A stretch of DNA of 64,000 nucleotides. Source: Acridotheres tristis. Lineage: Eukaryota; Chordata; Aves; Passeriformes; Sturnidae. The stretch lies in the NCBI GenBank assembly GCA_037013685.1, contig CM072890.1:13283043-13347042 (forward strand), given 5' to 3'. The notes beneath the pieces are model-generated. The model was not told where the DNA came from and made no database searches. It saw nothing but the letters and a program-made list of their open reading frames with translations. Positions 38,457 to 50,800 of this stretch are shown one piece after another (the stretch's first letter is position 1; each line of letters opens with the position of its first letter). The position numbers were made by a program, and so were the translations under genes.

Positions 38457-38522
38457 TCAAGGCCAGGTTGGATGAGACTTGATATAGTCGAAGATGTCCT
38501 TGCTCATAGCTAGGTGACCTAT
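38457..38522 (+). mobile_element. CR1 fragment, left half of a copy split by an ERV
   Basis: The run aaggccaggttggatgagac through agatgtccttgctcatagct matches the CR1 3' UTR in plus orientation. It stops where the ERV 5' LTR begins. The remaining CR1 tail is found on the far side of the ERV at about 41300-41335. Confidence 0.78.
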
Positions 38523-38770
38523 TGAAAGAAAACAGCAAATAAACACTGCAGAAAATTCCTGAGAAGCACGAGAGAAAGTAGATTACACACTATCTGAGAA
38601 CAGGGAAGGCATCCTATTTCTTCAAAGCCTGAAAACCTTGAGGAAACTAACGAACTGTCAGGCTGATGGATTTATTACAGGTCTGCAACCGGGTTGCATG
38701 CAAAGGACTGAACAAAGATTCTCAGACTAAGTATATAAGTACTGTCTTAACTCTGCAATAAATGGATTCA
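38523..38770 (+). mobile_element. 5' LTR of the 38.5-41.3 kb provirus remnant
   Basis: It pairs with 41005-41254. After the first 30 bases, which are poorly matched, I count about 11 mismatches in 218 bp. It has a TATA box (gtatataag, near 38732) and AATAAA near 38760. The copy stops at ggattca and is followed at once by integrase sequence, so U5, the primer-binding site and the leader are missing. Confidence 0.85.
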
Positions 38771-39258
38771 GCCTTCAGCACAACGGATGTCCCTCAACAG
38801 ATAAAAACAGATAATGGACCCGCATATACATCTCATAAAACACAAGAATTCTTCCATTCTTGAGGTATCAAATACACCACAGGTATTGCCCATTCCCCAA
38901 CAGGGCAAGCAATACTTGAAAGGGCACATTTTACATTGAAAATCATGCTACAAAAACAAAAGAGGGGAAATCCAGTAGGCATGCTCCCTCAAGAGCAGCT
39001 TGACAAAGCAACCTATGTTTTCAGTTTTTTTAATCTCTCCAGTAGAAAATGATTTAACTGCACATAAAAGGCTTTTGGGTAAGACTGCTGGTGGAGAAGG
39101 AGTTCACCCTGAAGTTAAATACAACGATGTACACAGTGGTCAGTGGAAAGGTCTAGTTCCACGGTTAGCTTGAAGAAGCTATGTCTATTTCTTTACCTAC
39201 AGGACCATACTGGCTTCCAGTGAAATACATCAAACCCAGCCAAGGACGACAACAATGA
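38771..39258 (+). pseudogene. ERV pol remnant: integrase C-terminal half
   Basis: The frame shows the integrase core motif KTDNGPAYTS (second catalytic Asp), then GIKYTTGIAHSPTGQAILER with the third catalytic acidic residue near its end. The C-terminus is GPYWLPVKYIKPSQGRQQ. There is an in-frame TGA at 38861-38863 where a tryptophan codon is usual, further stops, and a frame change before the C-terminus. The first catalytic Asp, RNase H, reverse transcriptase, protease and gag are all absent. The stop codon overlaps the env ATG as ATGA at 39255-39258. Confidence 0.85.
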
Positions 39259-40990
39259 ACCTTGTCATCTTTCTTCTGCTGTGCTGCCATCAAATGGCAG
39301 AAGGGAGAATCTCCTGGGCCCACATCATTCGACCTCCACTCTTTCGGCCTTTGACCTGGTGGGACCCAGAGCCTTCCCTCAGCAACAATGGAACAGAATG
39401 GGTAGGAGGAACTTGGCCTCTTCCCCTGGATCAGGATATCGTAGATACATATAGTATTAACACTGCTTTTGTTACTGGTTTACCACAATATGCTCAACAT
39501 GGAATCAAACAAGTACCTCTTCAAAAAAGTACCTTTATCAAAAAAGGCATCCAAAAAGTACCTTTACCTTGTGATAACTTTTCTATGCAATTGCATTTAA
39601 TATATGCACACTCCGACAATGCAAGAAAATTGACTGCTACTACATTGCCAGCCATTCTGTCTAACTCCAACAAATCTGTGGATGCCACTCCACCTCATTT
39701 CCTGAAACATAATTTTGCACCCATTTCCAATATATGTTTGGAATGGACGTCATGTATAGGACAGCAGCCACAACAACAATTCTTACAGGATGGGGGTAAT
39801 TGATTGGAGACCACATGGTATCTTTAAAGAAAGTGGGACCAACGTAACCATTCTCCTGTCCCAAAAGGCAAACCCCAGTAATGTTTGGCATCATGGTGGA
39901 ATGGCTGGATCATTAATTCAATATTATTTACATAATAATCAGTCCCATGGGCACAAACTGTTGGGGAAAATATTGTTACCTGCTTTTGGCAATAGGATAT
40001 ACCAAGTAAAATTAGATAAGAATGCTACAATTGCTACTTGACCGCTGCAAGAGGAACAATTACTAATGACTTGTACTTCACACCTGTATGTTTTTGCTTT
40101 AGCTAATGATTTCTTGACAGAATATAGAAATGGTTTGTATTTTTTTTTTTGCTGATTCTTTTGTTTTCATGGAGATATATGTAACTATTCTGTCCTTCCA
40201 TTTAAAAGAAAATCTGAAATTTGGGTACCTCTAAACCTTACTCAAGTGTGGGAAGGACAGGATGGTCTATTGCAATTGGATTGAATAGTCCAAGAGGAAA
40301 TCCAAACAAGTAATAAATGAGTTCACAACTTTTTGGGTTGGTTAATCTTTGCTGTTGTTTCTGCCATAATAATATTAACCACAGCCTCTGTGGCTATCAC
40401 TGCCTTAACTAATTCCATTCAAACTGCCTATACCATGGGACAAGCTTTAATTAATATCACAAAAGAATTACAAACACAAGAAAACGCTGATAGAGAAATA
40501 ATGGCCAGATTAGATGCCTTGGAAAGTGCTCTTATATGGGTAGGCAAGAGAGTTGAGGCCCAAAAAACTCACCTATCCCTGGACTGTGATTTTGAACATA
40601 TCCATAATTCCTCATGTGTCACTCCCTTTCATGGAATTACAAGGAACAGAACTGAGAGACAGTTAAAAACCGCCTCCAAGGGGTCTTTAATAAATTCTTG
40701 CAACAGAATATACACTCACTTCACACTCAATTAAAAGATAACTCAGAAGTTTACAAACTCTGCAGGAACAAAAGGTGTTGACAGATCTGAAAAATTATCT
40801 TTCTTGGCTAAATCTGAAAAATTGGTTTCCTGAGATGAATTTATGAGTTTGGGTTTTCATTGGACTAAGTTGTCTGGCAATGATATTCTTTTTAATCTTC
40901 TGTCTTGTCCTTTTTAACATAATCAGAGCTGTTAAAAGCACACAAAAACAAGTCATGGTTACCTTAGCTTTATCTATGACTCATTTAAAA
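39255..40990 (+). pseudogene. ERV env remnant, betaretrovirus-like, frameshifted
   Basis: The frame opens with a hydrophobic signal peptide (residues 2-11 of the first frame) and reads 182 residues of a surface-subunit-like protein with N-glycosylation sequons. It shifts frame near 39790, continues to a stop at 40039-40041, then passes through several stops. The transmembrane subunit at 40333-40734 has a fusion-peptide-like start, a helical heptad segment and a cysteine pair, with no immunosuppressive-domain motif of gammaretrovirus type. The membrane anchor at about 40850-40960 is in another frame. At least three breaks rule out a working product. The layout resembles ERVK/betaretroviral env; this class is an inference. 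Confidence 0.8.
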
Positions 40991-41004
40991 AGAAAAGGGG
41001 GAGA

Positions 41005-41300
41005 TGAAAGGCAACAACAAAGCCTGGCACTGCAGAAAATTCCTAGGAAGCATGAAAGAAAGCAGATTACACGCTATCTGAGAACAGGAAAGGCATCCTA
41101 TTTCTTCAAAGCCTGAAAACCTTGAGGAAACTAACAAACTGTCAGGCTGATGGATTTATTACAGGTCTGCAACCGGGTTGCGTGCAAAGGACTGAACAAA
41201 GATTCTCAGACAAAGTGTATAAGTACTGTCTTAACTCTGCAATAAATGGATTCATTTTTCTGTCAGCTTGTAAGTCTCATTTTCATGCTACAATATATAA
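41005..41300 (+). mobile_element. 3' LTR of the provirus remnant
   Basis: It begins tgaaaggcaac immediately after a polypurine tract at 40987-41004 (aaaagaaaagggggaga). Homology to the 5' LTR ends at 41254. The next 40 or so bases are probably the U5 that the 5' copy has lost. The end is placed near 41300 because CR1 sequence resumes there; the 6-bp flanks (acctat and atatat) agree at four positions only. Confidence 0.8.
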
Positions 41301-41335
41301 ATTTCTTTCCAACCCAAGCCATTCTATGATGTAAC
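41301..41335 (+). mobile_element. CR1 3' tail, right half of the split copy
   Basis: The sequence tttccaacccaagccattct atgatg is the characteristic CR1 3' end in plus orientation and continues the CR1 piece that ends at 38522. Confidence 0.78.
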
Positions 41336-42315
41336 TGGAATTCAAATAAAGAATAACATCATACTGTACTAGATTCAGAATTCAAACACAAATGTGAACA
41401 CAGGAACAGAATCAGACAAAAATATCTAAAATAATTGGACCTGAAATGCCTCATTGGAGTGTCTGAGCTTCATCATGTTTTCACTGAACCCAAGGCAGGG
41501 ATTAGTGGCTCCTCAGAAGAGCAGTTTCCCAATACTGTGGCAATTTTTCCCAGGTGAGGTCCAGACACTACAAAGAAACATTACTCATTAGCAACAGGTT
41601 AAAGAATGACTACTCTACTGAGCATCCGGAAGAGCCACTTTGCTAAAAAAAGAGTTGAATTCGGTTTGATTTTACTCAAGCTAGACTTTGAGGTAAACAT
41701 GATTTCCTGGAGTCTTGAAACCTAGCTTCTCAGGGACCTTCAGAAGGGAATTTTGGATCCCTGAGGATAGTCCTTGGCTGCTGTGGTAGCTGATGTGTGT
41801 AATCCTTTCCATTACCTGACTGCATGCCTGCTTTTGTAGGATACAGCTGCCAAAGAATGACACCTCAAAATGTCTTATGAAGAATTTAATAGGAAATAAG
41901 ATTTTATTAAATCCTCAGTCATAGCAAGAAACTGTCTAAGTTTACTAATAGATCACCCTTCAAAGGTAAACTGGTTTTTAGTCAGTTCCCAGAATTAATG
42001 GAACATTCTGATCCCTTGTTTAGGTCTACTGTGATATTCCATTGAATACCTGGAAAATTCTGCTTATGAATTTCTGATATTTCCAATTTCTGATTGAGCC
42101 ATTTTTCCTTTGTTAATTTTCTTCATGCAACTAGTGAAGGCTAAAAGCAAAACGAAAACATTAAAAAAAAGTGTCACCTTAAACTAACAAGTACAGCAGC
42201 CAATTCTATTCACTCAACTATCAAGTGTTTTAACATCTCTACAATAAGACTGCTACACTGTATTTCATTCTTCGATTAATGCTCTTCTAATAACATTTTG
42301 GAACACTACAAATCT
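41336..42315. other. Intergenic stretch without recognisable features
   Basis: AT-rich, no gene or repeat recognised. Confidence 0.4.
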
Positions 42316-42515
42316 TAGAATCACAGAATGGTTTGGTTTGGAAGGGACCATAAAGATCTACCATGGGTGCAGACACCTTCCACTAGACCAGAGCCCTGTC
42401 CAACCTGGCCTTGAACACTTCCAGGAATGTGGCACCCACAACTTTTCTGGGCAACTTGTTCCAGCGGGTTGCCGTCCTCACAGTAAAAAATTTCCTCCTA
42501 ATATCTAACAAATTA
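42316..42515 (-). mobile_element. CR1 LINE 3' fragment, antisense
   Basis: The CR1 end tagaatcacagaatggtttg at the left is followed by ctagaccagagccctgtcca, tttctgggcaacttgttcca and aatttcctcctaatatctaa. It is one of the better preserved CR1 tails in the window and stops about 20 bp before the next LTR. Confidence 0.93.
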
Positions 42516-42535
42516 GAAAAAATGTAATACAAAGA

Positions 42536-43700
42536 TGTTGTGGTTTACAAATGTATCTTTTGGTGCCAGTAATGACTATTTGACAATCCCAAAAATATTA
42601 TAGTAATGGTTATTAGTTACCATCAAAGCAATGTACAGACCAGGGGTAAAATTAAAGGAAAAAAAGTTACAAAAATTGCAGTCAGTATACACACTAAGAG
42701 GAGATGAAAATGGAGGATGGAGCAGGGTGGAAAGTTACAGACATAGTTATAACAATATTCAAAATTCTAGGGAGAAATTGCTGTTGCTAGTCCCAGGATG
42801 CAATGTGCTCAGCATGCCTGACTTCCCACACATAATACACGCTGAGAGGGCCTAAATGGAGGGTGGCATGAAGTGGAAACACTAAGGTCAGGCTCTGCTG
42901 AAATTCTTGCAAAAGGGGATGCTAGATGATACCTTATACCTGATAAGCCACATAGCACCTGTCAAATAAGGGAGGAAAAAGATTTCTTGCTGTTGAACCA
43001 GCAACCATGGTGAGATCACAGACACCCACCACCATTCCCAAATGTTATATCAGATGCACTAAAGATGTTACCCACCTCCAAAGTACAACCACCCCCCACT
43101 GAACATGATATATGACTGGCCACTCAAGTTCCATCTAAACATAAAAATTAGTATAAAAGTAAGTTTAAAATGGGGAGAAGATAGGGAAGACTCCATTGAT
43201 GCTTCTGGCATCAGTCGACAGGCTGAATGTATCTTCTGCAACAAAGGGACATCTACAGGGTAAGAACTGTAATCTGTGTGCAGATTGCGTAGCCCAAGCT
43301 GGGTTTTTAGTGATTAGAGCTTGTTAGTGTATTGCTTTGAATAGATTTTTTTCAGCCAGATACTATCACCTTCAATCTTCAAACCTTAACCTTAATAACA
43401 ATTTACCATTATATTAATAGTGTTCCTTAAATGGTTACGTGTGAGTCCTTCAGGGGGCCTACCAGTAGACAGAAGTAGCTAATATACTTGATTGTGGAGA
43501 CTTGGGAGGGGGTGTCTCTTATGCTGAATCTTCCCTGAAGCACCAGCAAACCAATTAAAGGTGTGGATACTTGGGAGGTGATCTTTCTGTTTCCATGTGA
43601 CCCTGAACTGCCCTCCAATCCATGAAACTTTTTAGTGAAGGGTCCCCATAACTGGACTCTAACAGACTTGGTTGTGCGCAAGGGTCTCATCTGACCCAAG
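42536..43700 (+). mobile_element. ERVL-type LTR, possibly with a little internal sequence
   Basis: The start TGTTGTGGTTTACAAATGTA and the internal phrases agggaagactccattgatgc, gcccaagctgggtttttagt and gggagggggtgtctctt match a bird spuma-like ERVL LTR as I remember it. A TATA-like motif (gtataaaag) lies near 43151. The right border is uncertain; the segment near 43620-43690 may be the LTR end or start of the interior. Confidence 0.5.
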
Positions 43701-44179
43701 GCACTTACAGACTAATCAAACACAAAGGGTGTGGGAAAATTTCCTCTTTTGCATGACAACATCTTTGAATTTATGTGACACAGTTCATGCAAATGTTATA
43801 GAAATTTCCCAGAAAACAAAAAAACAGCCAAGCTTTAAATAGTCAATTGGAATAAAAAAGATTACTAAGAAGAGCTCATCTTTTAGAAATAGCCAAAATA
43901 TGTAGCTCACATATTACTGTCATCTTCAAAAGTAGACATAATAATTCATTTTTGAGCTAGACTGACATTTGTCTTTAATACTGTAAAGTACATTGATGAT
44001 TTTCTGATATAAACTAAAGAACCTCTTATTTTCTTGAGATTTATTAATTTTCTATAACAACAAAATATAAAAATCACTGATGTGCATCATCCACGCCCCC
44101 TCTCTTGTAAGATGATGCAGTTCAGTTTTAGCAAAATGTATTTCTGTGATGCCTAATAAGTTAGGTGAGTAACTTAAAA
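43701..44179. other. Intergenic stretch without recognisable features
   Basis: Short AT-rich spacer between two LTRs. Nothing recognised. Confidence 0.4.
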
Positions 44180-44184
44180 CTGTG

Positions 44185-45294
44185 TATTGGGGGTTGAATT
44201 TTTTCCCTTTTCTTTCTGTGGAATTTTCCCCATTGCTAAGTATTTTGGACTACACCCAAGCTCAGATAGCTAAAGTAACAGTTTCTCTTGCAAGAGGTGG
44301 AGAGAGGAGGAACATCGGAAAAGGAGAGGTGTGGACACACACATTCAGAGAGCTAGGGAATTACAGCTTGGAAATTCTTTTCAGGCCTGGATTTCTCCTG
44401 ACTCTCAGCTCCATTCCCAGGCTGACAAGCTGACTGCAGCTTCAGTTAGGGAGGAGTCTCCCAGGATGATAACATGGTGAAAAACAGAGTGGAATTCATC
44501 ATAAAGATTAACGCCTGGTGTCATTCCCGTGGGATACATCCTGAGGTGCTGTCCCAAGGATGTTTTTCCCAATTGTCCAATGAGCTCCTGTCCTGTCCTG
44601 GCTGCACTAACACACTTTAAATCCGGGCTGTCTGTACAATAAAGTTGGCCTTTTTTCCCCAAAGAGCTCCGTGTGTGTTGCTGTCCTTTCTCTCTCTTTG
44701 CATCACAGTAACCACAGAGAGGTGGGCTAGGGGCTGCTCTCTGGTTGCTCTCGCTGGTCTGGTCGCTGGAAACTCGGCTCTGCCATCCTGACGCCGGGAG
44801 CTCCTTCCTGGGCTGTGGGATCCCACAGCCTCCCTGCTCGGACACTCTCCCGCATCCCCTACCGAGCTCAGCACATCCTTGTGGAGCATGCGGACTGTCA
44901 CTGCCCTGGCACCTGTGAGCAGCGTCTCCCCTCGCCCTTCCCATCTGGACACAGGCGCCATTCACCGCAGGGTCCCTCCAGCCCCGTGGGATCCCCGCAT
45001 CTCCTCCCTGCTCACCCAGAGCTGGCAGGCAGCGCCAGAACGGAAACTGCACCGCAGAGGAAAGGTGTCCACAGCCGGGAGAACTGTTCACTGGGTTCTC
45101 TGCTCTGTTGCTTTGGACCTCGCTGTTATTGTTGTTGTGTTTTGTTTCTCTCATTGCATATATATATATGTATATATATATATCAGTAAAGAACTGTTTT
45201 TCCTACCCCCATATCTTTGCCTGAGAGCCTTTTAATTTCAAAATCTTTCAAAAAGAAGCCCCTGTCTCTTTTACCTCTCTTTCAAACCAAGACA
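44185..45294 (+). mobile_element. Solo ERV LTR carrying a nested LTR
   Basis: Flanked by an exact 5-bp duplication, ctgtg, at 44180-44184 and 45295-45299. It starts TATTGGGGGTTGAATT, a one-base change from the TGTTGGGGG start of the sister copy at 52972, and ends AAACCAAGACA. Without the 387-bp insert and its duplicated 6 bp it would be 717 bp, against 713 bp for the sister. The U3 interior is GC-rich and a TA-rich run (45153-45182) precedes an AGTAAA signal. Confidence 0.9.
44330..44716 (+). mobile_element. Solo ERV LTR, 387 bp, copy B, nested
   Basis: It has the same TGTGG and CCACA ends and the same length as the copy at 3287-3673, with about 13 differences. It is flanked by an exact 6-bp duplication, gagagg, at 44324-44329 and 44717-44722, and it interrupts the LTR at 44185-45294. 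AATAAA lies near 44639. The insertion must be younger than the host LTR. Confidence 0.93.
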
Positions 45295-45299
45295 CTGTG

Positions 45300-47442
45300 T
45301 CAAGAAAGACGTGTTTAAACTGTTTCCTTTTTAACGTGCATTTTTGTTCAGTATGGAAAGGGGGAAAAGAACACACTTTCATTGTCCAGAAAGCAGATGA
45401 AATTCTCATTAATTCTTCCTCCTTATATTTTAAGCTAAGTTTGAAATTTTAACTGACCTAAATCGTGAAATTCTAATCCAATTAAATTATCAAAAAGAGT
45501 GAATTTTTAATGATCGTGACAAGCCCCTTGTATGCACTAAATAGAGCTGAAAAAATGCAGGATCTAAACTAACTTACAAAGATGGCAGATTTCCACTACA
45601 AACAATGTTTTTGTAAATGACTGATGTCAATCTTGTTTTATGACTCCAATATAGTCATGCTGTCTCAAATTGCTCAAACCCTCACCACATTATGATTGTA
45701 TAATTTGTTATTGTAAGAAAATACTGATTAATGATTTTAGGGGAAAAATCTTTCCTGTAAAGTGATCCGCAAGCATTATATAATCCAAGATAAATATCTC
45801 CTTCCAGAAATACTTAAGTGTTGCTAAGATGCAGCACCAGGTCCACAAGAGTTTCTATTGTAATAAAATATAAATATCCATCTTCAACAAGATAACTTAC
45901 TGAGTTCTTACAGAGGTGATCTTGGAAATAACATAATTTAACATTTTCATTAGTGATTTTGCCACAAAGAGATAGAGGATATTAACTAAATATGATGATG
46001 CCCTAAACCAAGAAGACAATTAAAATAAAGAGGATAAAGAAGAATTTATAACTTGTAAATAGAATCAAGATAAAATTTGGCAAAAACATGTGCTCTGGAA
46101 CTGAGAGCAAGAGTTTCTGTCTTGAACTTGGAACTCAGAAAACTAAAGACAGAAGAAGAGAAAAATCTTTGGATGCTATTTGATCACAGGATTACTAAAT
46201 CAGTCTATTACAGCTGTGGAAGAATCTAAGTGGAGCCCATTCCATTTCAACCAAGATATTTTGGACAGAAATAAATAAGTATTAGTGTGATTGTATTGGT
46301 TGGACTGTACTTTGCAGTGTGTTAGCAGAAATTTTCTGTTAGAGCCAGATTATTTCAAATTTTAAAAAACCCAAAACTAAAACAGAAATATCTGTCTTAT
46401 GACACAGACTGGAAGACACTGCATTAAGGCTACTAAAATAAAGCCAGAGAAGCAATATAGTTACTTTCTATAAATACAGTATGAGCTCATAGGAACATAT
46501 GAGAATGATTTAAGCTAAATGACTATATATGTGCACATAGATACCACAAAGAGACATAAACTGGAAGGAAATGAGCCATCAAAGAAAAAGAGTTCTTGAA
46601 TATCCTCCCGGTAAATCATCACAGGCCAAAGACTGATACAACTCAGAAATTAAGTTTGAGCAAATTGTGAAAGAAATTATGTGTTGTAGTTGACCCTCAT
46701 AAAATGGTGCTGCTTTCTGTGAGCAAAAGGGCTGATGGATACCGAGGCCCATGTTCTTGCTGAGCTGCTTTTGATGAGCAGAGAAAAGCCCAGGAACTAA
46801 CCAGCACAGTTCAACAACTCTGGATGACTCATGGTGGGTGATCACAGGGGAGCAGTTGTTACCAGGGCACTTGGAAAAACCAGTGCTGAACAGGGGATGA
46901 ATGGCAGTGGTTAAAATTGCTAAATACTGTGATATTGCCAGGTTGGATAGTGCCACACTGACTGGCACATGCAGGAGGGGCAGGAGGAGACTGGAAGGGA
47001 AGGTGAGTTACAGCTGGCTAGAAAACCAACATGAAAATGATATCTGCTAGTTGTGCACTTTTTATTTTCCAGCTGCTTGACTTGAAGACCTGGACTTAAC
47101 CTTGAAAATCCACGCACTTGAAAAACCAAATCTAAGGTTTCTTGCCTGAACACTTCAAAATACTGTGCAAATTAGGTTCTCAGACCTCAACTGACTTCAG
47201 TCTTCATTTGAAAACACTCAGTGTCTTCTATGAAAAATCTTCACACAAATGTTTCATTTCCATTTGAACAAACATTTCATTTAAGGATACTACACAAAAC
47301 ACTAAAGATTCACACTATTTTAGGTATTTCCCTAGTAAAGCACCATCTGAATTCCTTAAGTATACTGTTTCTTGGCTGACTTTTCAGGAAAACCTTCTTA
47401 GCCTCAGCATATATTATCACAACTGAAGTATCTATACCGCAT
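45300..47442. other. AT-rich intergenic stretch
   Basis: No gene, CR1 or LTR recognised. Confidence 0.45.
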
Positions 47443-47840
47443 TGTCGCTGTTGGGACGGACACAGCACACAAAGCAACATGTAGCAACAGGTAAAACGAT
47501 CTTTTATTATGGCTGCACATTCTCTTTTTATACATTTATATACACAGTGCCTACTTTCATTCATTGGTTATAATAACACAGCTCATCGTGTTCATTGGTA
47601 CAAAGTAGTCAGCATCACCAGTTTTGGGCAGACTTTCTACAGGAATTCTACAAACAGATAAGAGTTTTGTTTTTCCAATTTCAGGTGTCCAGTGTTTATC
47701 TCTGTTCTCTTGGCTCCCATGCGAATGACCTTGTCTTCTTTCCTTCATGGTTAAACATGAATCTTATCAATTTCCTCTTCTGTCAGCTCACTCCTCTGGC
47801 TCACAGACCAGCTGTCAGCCCCTTCCACACCACATACATA
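47443..47840 (-). mobile_element. Probable ERV LTR, minus orientation
   Basis: Read on the minus strand it has a TATA box (near 47530), an AATAAA signal (47503-47508) and an end GTCCGTCCCAACAGCGACA, the layout of an LTR 3' end. The U3 side (right) runs into sequence where I cannot find the TG start or a matching duplication, so the right border is a guess. Confidence 0.42.
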
Positions 47841-50800
47841 CAATGTCTAATTTACCTGATGCCAGTTCTTACTTTCAGTATCAGTATAGGGAGATAAGTC
47901 ACTTCTTTTCAGAAAAATGCTGTTGTAGGTGGAGGGTTTTTTTGGTCTTTGGTTTTTAAATATAGAGAAATACTGGCGGAATCTGTTTCTCTGCTGCCTA
48001 CTGAAAGACCATGCCATGCCTTATATATACATACCTATACCTTCCCTCTTTTTTTTCCCTTGTATATTCATTCTCCACTCAAAACAGGCATTACTGTAGT
48101 TCTTTCCAAATTTTAGGTCAGAATTTGGTGCATCGGTTATGGTGGTTAGTAAAACCTCTCACTTAAAATGTCATGTAAACAAGTAAACTGTTACATTTAT
48201 ATTTGTGGAGGGCAGTTTGGCTGAAAAATAGTAAAAAATGAACACCTACTCTACTGTATTATACAGTGAAAGAAATAATTTTTCAGAAAGCATGTTGTTT
48301 TTTGAAAGGTATGTGGTAGCTGATAGTACTGTAGATTTAATTAGCATATGCAGTTTGATAACCAAGATGCCTTGGCAAGAGGAAACAGAGCTTTGAAGAT
48401 TACAAGAAAATTGGATCAAGACTGGTGACAAGAAAGAAGATTTAACTAAATAGAAATGTGAAGTTTGTCCGTGTGATATTTAACCCAATGAATGTAGTAA
48501 AAAAATACGAGCCTTCCTAAAAATGGTATATAAACATATGTAAATCACAGTAAAATTCAAATTCTGATAATGAATCAGTAGTCCCCATCTCTCTCTCAAT
48601 CATCTATGAGATGGATGCATACCCATGAGAGATCTTGTATTTGCAGTGCAGTTGGAGTGTAGTCCAGGGTTGGTCATAATCTGCATCCCCCTAAATCCAA
48701 GCCACATCCAGAGCCACAGATGCAGTGTGTGCAGTGACATCTGCCAGCCCTGGGGGTACGCTTCTAACAGGCGTAAGGAGTGTGATATCATATCATGACA
48801 AAGACACCATAGAAGATGTTTTATATATTGAGAAGATGTTACAGCTGAGCACTTGCTGTGCATGCCTTGCTGGGTGCCAGGTCCCAGAGCAGAAAGGGCT
48901 TGCAGGGGTAGATTGCAGGGCTCAGCTGGGGAGGACACACAAGGCACAAACAGAAAGTGCTGCCTGGGAAAGAAGGAAGTGACGACGGAGTCTTGGAGAA
49001 GAGGAGATGCAGCAATGAGTAGCATCACCACTGATGGCAAGAGGTGAGACCATGAAGGAATGTCTGAGAGTCTCATATGTACTCTTTGTTGTGCCTGCAT
49101 GCTAAGGGCAGGGGAAGATGGCTTGACCTAGAAGGGAGCAAACAGATGAGACCTGGAAAAGCTGTAATCTTCCTAAATAGCTATCTTGTAATGCAGCTAA
49201 AGTTGGCACAGCTCCCATCTACAGGAGTTGCGTACTGGCAGCTGTCCAAGTTGTTTCAGCCTTACTGTCCATAAAAAGTTCTCTGACAATATTCAAACAC
49301 AAGCCAGCTTCTGACTGTCCACATAAGTGTTTTACTGGGCAAGCACAGACCACAGAAAGACCTGTAGGAGTTTTGAGAAGATTTAGTAGTGCTCACTCTC
49401 TTTTCCATGTCATCACCTGAGCAGTTTTTCCCTTGGCAATATCTTTAGATGTCTTGAAATCTGTACTCTGCTTTGAGACTGAGCACATAGGTCCAAAAAG
49501 CACTCATGACCTGACCATCTGCAGTGGCCAGACTGTATCCACAATCACCACAATCACCAAAATGGATACAACTAGGGAAGTTAAATCCAAATCTCAGAAA
49601 CATAGGGATAATATATTATGAATTTATATGTAATATATCATTATATGTTGTTATATAAAACCCATCTCAATATCAGTTCCCCTGTTTCTCCTGCCTTCCA
49701 CAAATGATAGTAGCTATGGACAGAGTTCCGTATCTTCCCCAGAATGACTGAACAATCCTGCACTGCTCCTTTTCTAATCTTTTTCTCTTCAGGAAAAAAG
49801 CCTGTCCTTGGTTAAAATTATCAAATAAATTACATTATTTTGATTTGGTCTTGTGTGCTAATAATTAGGAATTTGGATTCTCTTTTGATAGAGTTTGTTT
49901 GCAGCAATGAGAATGTAAGACTGCAACAATTAATCCTTGGCTGCAAGTTACTTTCTGTAATAAATTGTGGACTGATTTTGCGTCTCTAGTAGGCTTAATT
50001 AATTGGCTGTTTAAAACCCACATAATTATAACTGAAATAGTATGTAAGCTTTACCAATAAATCCAACTGGCTAAATTTTTTTGGTTGATCCATTTGAACA
50101 TCTAGGTAACATAGCTGGTTAGAAACTTCTCTGTGCATATTTGTACAGATGTGTTTTTAGCTAATTTCTAGTTTGCATGATTTTAGTTGAAGTAAGTTAA
50201 TCTATGGTGTCTAGACTTTCTTTTCCATAAGACTCCAGTATGGATGGTTTTGACCAACACCATCCCAACCTGTGTAATTTATGTATCTGTACTGTATTTT
50301 CTCTATACAAATTCTACACAAGTTCCTGTGTAGATGGATCTCTGCCAAAGAACATTTCCAGTCCTTCCTGTTTGATCAGTCAAGCCATGATTCTAATACC
50401 GATTCATTTCTTACTACAAACCAACAGGAACCAAACACAAATTTGTTAAAAACTATCTACTGAAAGTATAACAAACTCATATTTCTTTTTATTGTTCTGG
50501 TTTTATGCTTTTGTGTTAGGGGTTGGATCAAACCAAGACATTTTGTTAGTATTTTAAATTTGCAATTAAATGTAATTTGTATTTCTCAGTACTAGAAGAA
50601 TAAATATTTTCCATTTCTTAGCTTTCTTTTGATTTCTTGCAAAGGGATTAATGGCTGTTGAAATAATTTAATTAAACTTGAATATATGGAATATAAGATG
50701 GTAATTTGTTTCAGACAATTCTGCACAGACAGGTTTAAATGTACTGCCCAAAACAACCAGATTTAAAAGATTCTTTAAAAACTGCTTTCAAAATAAAATA

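Noticed and set aside
48600..49100. A 166-residue minus-strand frame
   Set aside because: No motif, no signal-peptide logic and no supporting splice sites or repeat family.
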